Shown: piece after piece, positions 11,022-20,759 of the stretch
Position numbering within the stretch: position 1 is the stretch's first letter
How the letters are laid out: the number at the start of each line of letters is the position of its first letter
Source: Epiperipatus broadwayi
Lineage: Eukaryota; Onychophora; Udeonychophora; Euonychophora; Peripatidae
Assembly: GCA_028023455.1 (NCBI GenBank)
Contig: JAQFVV010006505.1
Coordinates: forward strand, 372,001 to 436,000
DNA length: 64,000 nt
Reading direction: 5' to 3'
Made by a program: the position numbers and the translations under genes
Notes under the pieces: generated by a model
Databases searched by the model: none
What the model was told of the DNA's origin: nothing
The model's input: only the letters and a program-made list of their open reading frames with translations

Positions 11022-11967
11022 GTGGGAATATTAGGTTCACAAAATGAATTTAATGAGGCAGGAAAGAGATTGAAAAGTAGAAAGGCAAGAGGTTTATATG
11101 GATGGGCAGCAGAGATGGTAATGAATTTAGGGTATAGAGCAAATGCAAAGTTATTATGTTTTAATAAGATGGCGCAGAAGACAGTTTTTCCGGGTAGTTG
11201 GAGTAATACAAGAATAAGATTATTATTTAAAGGAAAGGGTAAGGATCATAGAAAGTTAAATAATTATAGACCGATAGCGGTAACATCAGTTTTATATAAA
11301 GTTTTCACATATATGGTAGCTAGAAGAGTTGTAAAATGGATGGAAGAGAATAATGTAGTGGCGGAAATGCAAGGAGGTTTTAGGTCAGATAGGCGTATAG
11401 GAGATAGTTTGTTTGTAGTTACACAACTTATGGAGATGAGTAGGAATTCAGATAGATCGTTATATATAAGTTTTATAGATATAGAGAAAGCATATGATAG
11501 AGTAAATAGAAATAAATTATGGGTAAGATTAGCCAATTTGGGAATGGATGAAGCTTTAGTAAATATTATAAAGAAATTATATGAAAATAATTATTATATT
11601 TACCAATTATGGGATATAGAATCAGTTAAAGTTAAAAATGGAGTGGGATTAAGGCAAGGATGCCCTATGTCACTGATTTTGTTTTTGTTGTTTTTGAGTG
11701 AAATGGAAAAAGCAATAGAAAGACTAGGAAGAGGGATAGAGATACCATTAATAGGTGGCAAAGGAGTATATACTTTGTCAGGTCTTTTTTTTTGCAGATG
11801 ATATCTTTTTATGTGCAGAAAGAAGAGAAGATATGGATATTATGTTGGGGACATATGCAAGGGTGAGTAAAGAGATGGGAATTAAATTTAGTGAAGAAAA
11901 ATCAAATATAATGATGGTTAATACTGGGGAAAGAGAGGATGTAGTTTTTTTTTATTGGGGGATATAA
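11022..11967 (+). pseudogene. LINE reverse transcriptase domain, frameshifted at a poly(T)
   Basis: Motifs appear in order: KARGLYGWAAEMVMNLG (fingers), WSNTRIRLLFKGKGKDH, LNNYRPIAVTSVLYKVF, GGFRSDRRIGDSLFV, FIDIEKAYDRVNR (motif A with the first catalytic aspartate), GLRQGCPMSLILF (motif B), then FFADDIFLCAER (motif C with the two catalytic aspartates), and KFSEEKSNIMMVN (motif D). Motif C is reached only by a frame change at the run of nine T near 11786-11794; this may be a true mutation or a homopolymer sequencing error. Otherwise all catalytic aspartates are intact. Confidence 0.88.
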
Positions 11968-12395
11968 AGTTAAGTTTGGTGTATAGATATAGGTATTTGG
12001 GAATCATCTTATGTAATCAGGAAAATTGCTTGGTTGAATGGGAGAAAAATTGGTAAATGAAGCAAAGAAAAAAAAAGGTTTGGTAAAGAAACTAATAGTA
12101 TATTCATATAATAAATATGATGTAGCTAGAATTTATGGAAGGGAGTTGCTGTAGCAGGGTTAACATATGATAATGATGCATTATGTGTTAGTAAAATGAT
12201 TTTAGATTATTTAACAAAGGGAAGTAGGAAGACATGCATTAGATGCAGAGATGTGGACAGCAAAGGAGGAAATTTAAGGAGAAATGGGATGGTCAAGGTT
12301 CTATATGAGAGATGCAAAAAGTAGGTTGCAGTTTATGGATAGTAAAAAAATAGCCAAAATAGTGTTTAACTGGGTTATGAGTTATATCGGTATAC

Positions 12396-12773
12396 TTGTA
12401 TAAAAGGTGGGATGATTGTGTTAGGAGGATTGTTGAGTGTTATAGTGGTAAGGAATGGGATAAAAGAATAGAAGCATTAATAAAAAATAGGGAGTTGGAG
12501 AGATGGAGAAGTAGTATGGAGGGTAAGAAGAGTTTAAATATATATAGAAGTAAACAGAATATTGGAAGCGAGTTAATTTATGATAATAGTAGGGAAAGTA
12601 GTTTATTGTTTAAGGCTCAAACGGGATCTTTAGCAACAAGAGAATATACATGTAAATGGAAAACTATGGATGATTTAGCATGCAAATTGTGTAAAGCAAG
12701 TATAGAAAATATTAGGCATCTGTTGATTGAATGTAAATGCTTGAAAGCAGAAAGGGTACAGATAATGAAGTAA
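12396..12773 (+). pseudogene. LINE C-terminal region with zinc knuckle
   Basis: A 125-residue frame ends in YTCKWKTMDDLACKLCKAS, then ENIRHLLIECKCLKAER. The spacing C-x2-C-x8-H-x4-C is the knuckle commonly found after the reverse transcriptase of several LINE clades. The same peptide is recoverable at 44740-44880 and, degenerate, at 61700-61800, so the region was conserved through recent copies. A role in binding element RNA or target DNA is usual for the family, not shown here. Confidence 0.75.
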
Positions 12774-13042
12774 TGGAAGAATAGGTATGAACAAAGTGAC
12801 AATACAGAAAGTGAGTTATTAGTTTTTATGCTGGGTTTGCTAAAGATAAGGGGGATTTAGATTTAAAGGCCATAGAGTTGACAAAGATTATGTTGTGGAA
12901 ATGGGATGGGGCAGAATATGGGAAGACTTAGAGTGGGGAATGGAAAATAAAGTGGCTAACAGGTTTATCTGGGTATAGTTGCTGAGATATTCTTGACTTC
13001 GTTTAAGGAGAAGCCAAATATATCACATCACATCACATGCTC

Positions 13043-13450
13043 TTATTATCTTCTACAATCTCTTACTTGTTTCAATAATGTTAGTAACACCTGTTTCTCT
13101 CATCCAAGGTATTTCATTTGCAATATCTTTCTTGTTACTCCTAAGAAATCTATCTATATCTTATCAAATGGTCTGAAGTTTCTATATTGCTTTTCTGTTA
13201 AATGCCCACGTCTCAGATCCATAAATAAGAACTGGTGAAACACATTTATTAAAAACTTATCTTTTCAAATGTATAGACATTTTTTTAAAATATTACATTA
13301 TTTTTACCAATAGAATGCCATCCAAGTTTAATTCTATGATTAATTTTTTTCATAAAGTTTCAATCAGAATTAATAGTGTGACAAAGTATATGTACTTGGT
13401 AACTTCTTCTAATTCATTATTATGGAATTATAATTGATAGAATCAGATGA
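13043..13450 (-). pseudogene. RTE-type LINE fragment, minus strand
   Basis: Read on the minus strand from about 13450: LEEVTKYIYFV, then ELNLDGI, VFNKCVSPVLIYGSETWAF, then MRETGVTNIIETSKRL. The blocks (LE.V..Y.YLG, +...C+LPVL.YG.ETW) are the region following the reverse transcriptase in RTE/BovB-like elements. Stops are frequent. It lies tail to tail with the LINE that ends at 13042 and back to back with the plus-strand RTE fragment that starts near 13515. Confidence 0.65.
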
Positions 13451-13514
13451 TGAAGTATAAAAATTGTTAGTAAGTTATATAACAAATTTCTAAGTGATAA
13501 AGAGTTATTAATGA

Positions 13515-14165
13515 CATAAGAAAGTATAATTTCAAACTATCAAGGAAAGCTGTAGAAGGGAATAAAAGTCTCAAGAGTGTAAAACAACATTTTGGTATTG
13601 GTAGGAAACTTATATCTGCAATAAAAAAAGGTACTAAAAAGAGAGGTGACATCATAAAACAGGTAGAAGTGTTTTATCAAGGATTGTATAGTAATAAAGA
13701 ACAAGAACCTCCTACATCTATTATATCATCTGAATGGCCCAGGATTTTAAATGAAGAAGTGAGATATACAATTAAAATTATGAAGAAGGAAAAAACTCCA
13801 AGTAATAATGGAATTATAATTGATGTATTAAAAAAATTCAGGTGAAGATATAGAAAGAATTTTGGCAAAGTTATACACCAAATTTCTAAATGATAAAGAT
13901 GCACCAGATGATTGCATTTTATAATTGCAACTCATCTACAAAGAACTCTGGATTGCAACGAATCAAAAGAACAAGCTGGATTAACAAGGATTTTATCTCA
14001 GTGTTCACATTTAAGTATTGAGAGAAGTTGTAAAAAGGACCAATGAAAATTAGTTGCCATTATACTATGGGTTTGTAGATTATAAAAGGGGATTTGATTC
14101 TCTAAGCATTTCTATGTTAATTTGAACATTGAATCATCAAGAAGAAAAACAGATTAATGTCATAT
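13515..14165 (+). pseudogene. RTE-type LINE fragment, reverse transcriptase fingers to motif A
   Basis: Reads IRKYN-like K.NFKLSRKAVEGNKSLKSVK, then DIIKQVEVFYQGLYSN, RILNEEVRYTIKIMKKEKTP, a disrupted LAKLYTKFLNDKD, EQAGLTRILS, LPLYYGFVDYKRGFDSLS. This is the RTE order: E.IL..FY..LY, E+...+..MK..K..G.D.I, L...+N..L, EQAGFR.G.S, FVDY.KAFDS. The motif A aspartate is retained. There are several frame changes. It may come from the same element as the minus piece at 13043-13450 through internal inversion, or from a second copy. Confidence 0.75.
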
Positions 14166-14280
14166 TCTGAAAAATAATAGTTAAAATGCAGAAGCAGTGA
14201 ATAGCTTACACAATGATGCTAAAAAAATTATCATTGAGAAATGTGTGTGAGGGATTGCTTTTATATCTTCAATACTTTTT

Positions 14281-14375
14281 TTTCTCATTTGTCATAGCAT
14301 TAACCAGGAAGCGAACCTGCTAACCCAGGCCCACTGCTTGTAAAGCAGCTGTCATTGACTTCTCAACCACCAATG
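14281..14375 (-). repeat. Short tRNA-like SINE, copy 2, with 14-bp TSD
   Basis: Minus-strand copy: CATTGGTGGTTGAGAAGTC (A box), hairpin with TTTACAA loop, GGTTCGCTTCC-like B box, GATGC-like end and a TGACAAATGAGAAA tail. A perfect 14-bp duplication CTTCAATACTTTTT flanks it (14267-14280 and 14376-14389), proving recent retroposition. Confidence 0.85.
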
Positions 14376-14404
14376 CTTCAATACTTTTTAGAGCAGTTTT
14401 ACAA

Positions 14405-14496
14405 GTATTTTTTTTATGTGTCAGAGCATCGGCCGGGAAGCGAACCCGCGACAACTGCTTGCAAAGCAGCTGTGCTGACCACTCGACCATCAACGC
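14405..14496 (-). repeat. Short tRNA-like SINE, copy 3
   Basis: Minus-strand copy next to copy 2: GCGTTGATGGTCGAGTGGTC (A box), hairpin GCTGC-TTTGCAA-GCAGT, and a good B box GGGTTCGCTTCCC. It is shorter by the GTTAGC segment, and the anticodon-like triplet reads TGC rather than TAC. Oligo(A) tail (poly(T) on plus) at about 14408-14416. Confidence 0.8.
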
Positions 14497-14499
14497 TTT

Positions 14500-16045
14500 T
14501 TGGGAATAAAATGTGAAACTAACAAAATAAAAATAAGTGGAGATTATTTAAGTCATCTAGATTTTGCAAATGTTGTAGTTGCTTTTAAAAATAAATGCTT
14601 CAAACCTTCAGGAAATGTTACAAATATTATCAAATGAAAATAAGAAAATAAGATTAATGGCGTTTTTGAATTGAAAGGTAAGATGAATCTCTTTATAGGA
14701 ATTAAAAAAAAACCCATACAACAACTGACTAATTAAGAATAGTTTCTGATTTATTATTTCTTGTCAATATAACTGTTTATTTAAGTGACTTAAATATAAA
14801 ATTACAAGAGAAAAACAATTAGTAAGTAAATTATATAGGAATGTTCGATGCCTTTAACAAAATAATTGGATTTTTTTCAAAATCAGTTAAATAACAATGC
14901 TAATCAATCTTTTCATTTACCACTACTTTAAAACAAGAATACATCAATATTTTGAATTCTCTGATTTGGAAAGCAAAAAAAAACTTATTTAAAAATATTT
15001 TCAGATTCTTTCATGATATCCAACAGTAATCGAAACTGAAGCATATCATATTGAGATTACAAAACCGCAAAAGAAAAAGTTCAAAATGATATTTTTTATC
15101 TAATATTGAGTTTTTTAAAAAAATTGGGATTCGCAATAGTTTTCAAACTTGATTGATAATGCAAAGAAAATAATAATATTATTATTATTATTCAGGAGTA
15201 CATATAAGTGGGAGCATTTTTACCCAAAAATATTATTCGTAAAATTGAACCAAAGCTCTAATATAATCTTGGACCACACATTCCTCATTACTGATACGAT
15301 CAAATTGGATATAAATTATTTATCAAAAAATAAACAGTGGCAGATGTCATGTTTTTATCAGATTAATATTTTTGTGTGTGTTTATTATGGATAATAAATT
15401 TAAGTTTATGTTATAACATGTAATAGAAGAAATAAATAAACAATAATTAAGTTATGGCCCTCGTTTAATAATGGACAGTTAAATTGACCTGTCATTGAGA
15501 AAGTTGCCCACCCTTGTTATGTACTGAAAACATTCCATTAAAATGTTTAATAGAGTAACTAATTTATTGAAAAAATATCAACTACAAATGTTTTGGGAAT
15601 TTGTAAGTTTATCAAATAAGAAATAGTTTCTATTAATTTGGGTATATTAAAAGCATTTTAAATGTGTGAAATATTTGAAACAGTATTCTGCTTTCATTTT
15701 TTTTATTATAATTTGAAGAGAATTGAAAACCAAAATGAAATTATATGATACTTGTATACTTTCCTGTCTACCAAGCTTCACAGTTCTATATTTTTAATAA
15801 ATATTCAGCTTTGGGGCATACAACTCATGTCATCGTCAGAAACCAAATACAAGAAAAGGACTCACAGTTGAGAAAGCATTTGGATTGCAATTTCCAGTTG
15901 AAAATTGCAATTGCATTTACACTACATATTTTTTACTTCGATTTACAATTATTCTAGATTCTAATAAAAATCATAAATATTTAATAAAATAATAAATTAA
16001 TGTTTCAGGGTTTTATAACAGTAATAATTATAATAATAATGGTAA
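14500..16045. other. AT-rich stretch, no recognised feature
   Basis: About 1.5 kb of A/T-rich sequence with simple ATT repeats near 15170-15192. The small frames at 15149-15394 and 15745-15957 carry no family motif that I recognise. Confidence 0.4.
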
Positions 16046-16059
16046 TATGATTTTTCCCC

Positions 16060-16445
16060 CTACAGTACAGGCTTTTTCATACCTGCACATATATATAATA
16101 TATAGGGGGGTTAAACTCAGATTTTCACATGACCCTGAACCCTCCATGCTATCTCATACCGCTGATACACTTGATCATACACATGTTGAAAAGATAAATT
16201 ATCACCAATATACATATTTCATGCTAAACCAGCACTCGTCAGTTGGTCCAGATTATCATCCCCACACATATATACAATCAAAGCTCAGCTGCTATTAAGA
16301 TAACCAATCTTCATACTTTAATAATCAGTCTTCAAACCACTCTACCCCACAACTCTTCAGCCATCTATTTCATTAAAAATCTGACGATGAAATGCTCAAA
16401 GCCCACCTTAGTGCCAACCTTCTCATCCTACTCATTTTGACCACA
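16060..16445 (-). mobile_element. Family C hammerhead retroelement, copy C1
   Basis: A ~385-bp minus-oriented element. Reading in its own sense it contains the shared body (TTGAAGAC.GATT.., TTAAGATAGCAGCTGAG), the hammerhead at 16201-16256, and a class II tRNA-like tail (GATCAAGTGTATCAGCGG.., then GAGTTTAACCCC where relatives have GAGTTCGAATCCC). It then ends in the (TA)n and CAGGTATGAAAAAGCCTGTA motif. No protein is encoded. A near-identical relative, C2, lies 1.25 kb downstream in the same orientation with an unrelated foldback inserted between them. Confidence 0.7.
16201..16256 (-). ncRNA. Hammerhead ribozyme in C1, intact core
   Basis: The best-formed ribozyme in the window. On the minus strand stem I pairs ACCAA (16243-16247) with TTGGT (16204-16208). 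The core is CTGACGA (16236-16242), with the variable seventh position C. Stem II pairs GTGCT with AGCAT (5 bp, one G.U) around GGTTT. The second core strand is GAA (16218-16220). Helix III is ATATGTAT, nearly self-complementary. The cleavage triplet is ATA, fitting the NUH rule, with cleavage after the base at 16209. An outer AUC/GAU helix extends stem I beyond a TGG bulge. All invariant residues of a type I hammerhead are present; activity is not demonstrated. Confidence 0.72.
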
Positions 16446-16499
16446 AGTCACTCTGACTCCTCATGTACAGGACATAATCCATTTACATACATATACAAG

Positions 16500-17254
16500 T
16501 CTCTCAAGCGCTTATGACTACAACCAGCCAATCAAATCTTAAGCACTGGGACAGAGAATTTTAATAAGAAAAGAGCGGTTCCACTCTTTTCTTTACTTGT
16601 CTTAATATATATCCAAGCCAGTCCAAAGTACTTATATTTGAAAGCGTGAATCTTAAATATCATCACACTTAATTATCTGAAATCAAATTATAAACATACA
16701 GCATGAAATCTTTCGATTTACTACGCAGTAGTTTTTCGATGTTATAAATTTGCAGCAATATATGTAAATAATAATATTTTTATAAAGCACAGTCGATATT
16801 GAAATAAATGAGAGAGTGCAAATCTCTCAAGCACTTATGACTACAACCAATCAAATCTTAAGCACTGGAACAGAGAATTTTAATAAGAAAAGAGCGGTTC
16901 CACTCTCTTCTTTACTTGTCTTAATATTATTATTTACATATATTGCTGCAAATTTATAATATCGAAAAACTACGGCGTAGTAAATCAAAAGATTTCACGC
17001 TGTATGTTTATAATTTGATTTCAGATAATTAAGTGTGATGATATTTAAGATTCACGCTTTCAAATATAAGTACTTTGGACTGGCTTGGATATATATTAAG
17101 ACAAGTAAAGAAGAGAGTGGAACTGCTCTTTTCTTATTAAAATTCTCTGTCCCAGTGCTTAAGATTTGATTGGCTGGTTGTAGTCATAAGCGCTTGAGAG
17201 ATTTGCACTCTCTCATTTATTTCAATATCGACTGCGCTTTATAAAAATATTATT
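16500..17254. mobile_element. 755-bp foldback element with 13-bp TSD
   Basis: Flanked by ATACATATACAAG at 16487-16499 and 17255-17267, a perfect 13-bp duplication. Inside, segment a (CTCTCAAGCGCTTATGAC...TTTACTTGTCTTAATA) appears three times: at 16501-16610 plus, about 16826-16930 plus, and about 17090-17210 inverted. Segment b (TATATATCCAAGCC...TTACATATATTG) appears once plus and once inverted. The arms of the palindrome are therefore about 330 bp. The ends carry a possible tRNA-like box (GATTGGCTGGTTGTAGTC). No ribozyme core or reading frame was found. It inserted in the spacer between C1 and C2. Confidence 0.75.
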
Positions 17255-17314
17255 ATACATATACAAGGGATGGACAGATTTTACAGCACTTTATTTTGAA
17301 ATATGATTTTTTTT

Positions 17315-17680
17315 TCTACAGCATAGGCCTTTTCATACCTGCACTTATATATGTAATATATAGGGATTTGAACTCAAGACTTTCAAACAACCCTCAAACA
17401 TCCATGCTATCTCATACCACTGTTACACTTGATTATACACATGTCAAAAAGATAAACAATCACCAATATTCGTATATTGTGCTAAACCAGCACTTGTCAG
17501 TTGGTCCAGATTATCATCTCCATACATATATACAGTCAAAGCTCAGCTTATATTAAGTTAGCCAATCTTCATATTTTAATGGGCAGGCTTCAAACCATTC
17601 TACCCCACAACTTTTCAGCAATCCATTTCATTGAAAATCTGATGATCGAATGCTCAAAGCCCACCTTAGTGCCAACCTAT

Positions 17681-17690
<10 letters not shown>
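17315..17690 (-). mobile_element. Family C element, copy C2 (ribozyme decayed)
   Basis: Collinear with C1 over its whole length, including TACAGCATAGGC.TTTTCATACCTGCAC at its outer end and GGGATTTGAACTC (B-box region) on the plus strand. Its ribozyme has CTGACAA instead of CTGANGA and CAA instead of GAA, so two invariant core bases are lost and it should not cleave. It ends at the start of an ATA microsatellite. Confidence 0.7.
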
Positions 17691-17778
<88 letters not shown>

Positions 17779-17811
17779 ATAGGAGGAGGAAAAGTATGAG
17801 TAGTAGTAGAA

Positions 17812-17893
<82 letters not shown>

Positions 17894-17935
17894 CAACAAC
17901 AGCAACAACAATAATAAAAAGTAGTAGTAGTAGTC
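17686..17935. repeat. ATA/GTA triplet microsatellite
   Basis: (ATA)n with a (GTA)n block at about 17741-17777, an AGG/GTA mixture, then a second long (ATA)n and a short CAA/AGT end. The translated open frames across it (poly-Leu, poly-Ile, poly-Thr) are artefacts of the repeat. Confidence 0.97.
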
Positions 17936-18035
17936 TTGCATTGGTGGTCGAGAGGTCAGCGTGACTGCCTTGCACTTGCAGGCAGTTGCCCGGGTTGCAG
18001 GTTCACGTCCCGGCCGATGCTATGACACTTAAAAA
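17935..18035 (+). repeat. Short tRNA-like SINE, copy 4, inserted in microsatellite
   Basis: CATTGGTGGTCGAGAGGTCAGCG, anticodon-like arm GACTGCC..GGCAGTTG with a longer loop, B box GGTTCACGTCCCGG, GATGCTATGACAC, oligo(A). GTA repeats lie on both sides, so the target duplication is hidden in the microsatellite. Confidence 0.85.
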
Positions 18036-18099
<64 letters not shown>

Positions 18100-18260
18100 T
18101 GTTAGAAGTAGGAGTATGAGTAATAGTAGTAATAGTAATAATAATAACAACAATAAGAACAACAACAACAATAATAATATTAATAATGATGATGAAGTAA
18201 TAGTAATATTAATAAAAATAAGAATAACAACAATAAGAACAATAACAATAATACTAACAA
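18036..18260. repeat. GTA triplet microsatellite with interrupted AAT/AAC tail
   Basis: Perfect (GTA)n at about 18038-18100, then decaying ATA/ACA/AAT triplets. No coding potential despite open frames. Confidence 0.95.
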
Positions 18261-19470
18261 CAATATTAATGAAGGTGATGATGATAATCCGTATACTCTT
18301 ACTCATTATTTTCTTTAATCATAAAACTCTTTACATCTATTGTTTCTTATTTCAAGCTTTCTAAAAGTAATCTTAATCTGTATATTAAACGATGGCTAGC
18401 AAAATTAAATAAAAGGTTGAATAATAATTTATCTCAGAGTTAATTAATAAATTCATAGATATCAAATATGTTTACGCATTCCAGGATATGATAGTGTAAA
18501 AGAGTTTTATGTACACCAACTTATCCAATAATAGTTAAGTTTCAGATGGCATTAATACAGTAATGATGTATTCAATCCAGATAAGTTTTACATACGTACT
18601 TATATTTCAAATATGACCTTTAATATCGTGAATGTGAAATGAAATGATGATCCTTTAACAATGACAAAGAGAAATATTAAAATTAACAATTAATTTATTA
18701 CATAATATAAAAATTAATATAACTGAAACAAATCATAACAATAATAAAAATTATGTAACACATTTAACAAATATTACTGCTTATTTTCTAAATTAATTTT
18801 GGAATTAGGGATCTGTCATGTGATTTTGTCATATGGTGTTGTGGTGACACTCCCATTTATAGGAATAGGTTGTATTAATATTTTACAAAATAATTCTCAA
18901 TTTAATACAGGAGGATAAAAATTATAATAAACATAAAAGGTAAATGTCTTATGAAGGTTCTTAATTGGTTTATTTTGTCAACCAATCAATTATTTACCAA
19001 ACTCATTTACAAACATTAGAGAAATTTTCACTCTTTAAGGTAAGCAAGTATAAATCATTGCTTAGCAGGTGTATATAATTTACCACAATTGGGCTTATTT
19101 TTTTTTGCCTCAAGATCCTTTTCTAGGTTCAAATTTAGACTTTAACACCAGAAGGGTGCTACTTTGTCAACACAAAGTACAATTAAATCATTAGGCTACT
19201 TTGTTATACACTTTATAACAATAAAAATTAATATTAACAAGTATGGGTGATATATAAATTATGTCTTACATATTTAATCACCTACATAAGGATAGTTAAC
19301 TCCACTTAACTTTGAGATCAAATATTAAGAAGCCATAAGCATTATTATTTAACTATAGCCATTTAATATAAGTTTAATAACTACTTACATTTATACAACA
19401 AGATCGTAAAATATTTTACATTTAATCATTTACAATCTTAACACCAATCATAATAATAAATAACAATATA
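18261..19470. other. AT-rich stretch, no recognised feature
   Basis: About 1.2 kb of A/T-rich sequence. Nothing matches the repeat families found elsewhere in the window. Confidence 0.4.
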
Positions 19471-19471
19471 C

Positions 19472-19802
19472 CTTATTAAATAATCACAGTCTTTGTACAC
19501 CTTTAAGTAAATGATTTTTATTAATATAATAACAGTTTCGACTGTTCCTGGCAGTCATCTTCAGAATTACAAAAATTCAAATATTATAAAAATGCAACCA
19601 AAATTTATATATACATCAATTCAAATATTATAACACTAGTATTTGAATTGATGTATATATAAAGTTTTGGTTGTATTTTTATAATATTTGAATTTTTGTA
19701 GATCTGAAGAAGACTACCAGAAACAGTCAAAACTGTTATATTAATAAAAATTATTTGCTTAAAGGTGTAAGAAGATAGTGATTATTTAATAAGATATATC
19801 GG
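19472..19802. mobile_element. Family E palindrome E3
   Basis: An almost complete ~330-bp palindrome. Left arm TTATTAAATAATCACAGTCTT... mirrors right arm ...AGATAGTGATTATTTAATAA, with a centre near 19625-19640. Both arms carry the hammerhead-like block. On the minus strand: CTGAAGA, extra T, stem GACT/AGTC, GAAAC. On the plus strand: CTGAAGA, extra A, GACT/AGTC, then AAAAC, a decayed core. No frame. Confidence 0.7.
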
Positions 19803-20273
19803 TGTATATGAATAAACAAAATTACTGAAGAGGAAGAAGGAAGAAGTATATATAGAATAATACATAAAATATTAGCATTACCTGAATACCAAAATATCTA
19901 AGAAAATTTTTATTTACTTAATAAACATTATAACAGTAATTAACTATGAAAATATAAAGTTTTTCAAATAATCCTTCAGGTTTCTGAAACAATTCATTTC
20001 ACTTTTATAATATCATCCATTCTGGAATAGTGTAAAAATGTTAAATTCCATTTAGTAAAATTATTAATCCAAGAGAATCCATTCTTAAGATTACTAGCAA
20101 CTTGGTTGTTTATTATATCCAATATTTGTTTGAAAGAGCCACAATTTTTAAATAGCATTTAAACTTTATAATCCATTATCCTTTGAATATTATTCACGTT
20201 TCACAGATAACCCTTAATATAATTACTTAAATATTGAACACACATTCATAATTTGTTGTAAGTAGCAGTTTAA

Positions 20274-20735
20274 ACCACCAAATGTCACATGATCACTATT
20301 TCTTATGCTTGCTTATAACTGTTATTAAAGCAGGCAAAATTCTCCATACAGTGGTGCCACTCAGTGCAAGCCAGAGTAAAAGAACCAAATACACCAAAAT
20401 GTATGAGTACTGAATTGAGTTCAGACCCATATGACTACATAAGCTAATGAGCTTAGATTGAAAATATTACTTTGTTTTCAATTTTTTTCTTATAGTTTTG
20501 TAGTTAAGTAGAGATAAAAGGTTCCTGCTGGAGGGTTGCATTAGATCCTAAGATCTAAGTGCAGTGCTCTCAGATCCAAGGCCCCTTACTGACAAAGGCC
20601 ATAAGCCAGAAACTAGTCTGAGAATATTGGATGTGTAGGCACTAGATAGGGATTTTATGCACAAGACTTCTGACATCCTTTGGTTACTCTGGCTTGCACT
20701 GAGTGTCACTACTGTATGGAGAGTTTTGCCTACTT
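20274..20735 (+). mobile_element. Family A element A4 with 15-bp TSD
   Basis: A perfect 15-bp duplication TAAGTAGCAGTTTAA (20259-20273 and 20736-20750) delimits a 462-bp insertion. It starts with a ~106-bp inverted head (ACATGATCACTATTTCTTATGC...CAGTGCAAGCCAGAGTAA) and continues as a plus-oriented body ending GGAGAGTTTTGCCTACT. The ribozyme core has decayed to CTGACAA, while stem II and GAAAC remain. The precise duplication plus 5' inverted head is the clearest example of the family's insertion mode. Confidence 0.88.
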
Positions 20736-20759
20736 TAAGTAGCAGTTTAATTCATTTTT

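Larger units (their letters stand above)
9776..13042 (+). mobile_element. Non-LTR retrotransposon, nearly full ORF2 but broken
   Basis: The plus strand reads in pieces as an APE-type endonuclease, a reverse transcriptase, a linker, and a C-terminal zinc knuckle. It ends in an untranslated tail TCTGGGTATAGTTGCTGAG...GAGAAG followed by (TCACA)n near 13018-13040. The same 3' end is found at 44715-45150 and 61389-62105 with the same repeat tail, which defines the 3' terminus. Frameshifts and stops at about 10038, 10490, 10560, 10780, 10915, 11800 and 11965 show that it is inactive. The first part of the endonuclease is missing. The exact LINE clade is uncertain; the knuckle argues against RTE, and CR1/L2- or I-related groups are possible. 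Confidence 0.85.

Noticed and set aside
11264-11536. Minus 90-residue frame inside the LINE
   Set aside because: Shadow of the reverse transcriptase on the opposite strand.
17628-18364. Open frames rich in Ile, Leu, Thr, Asn
   Set aside because: Products of ATA/GTA triplet microsatellites read in several phases.
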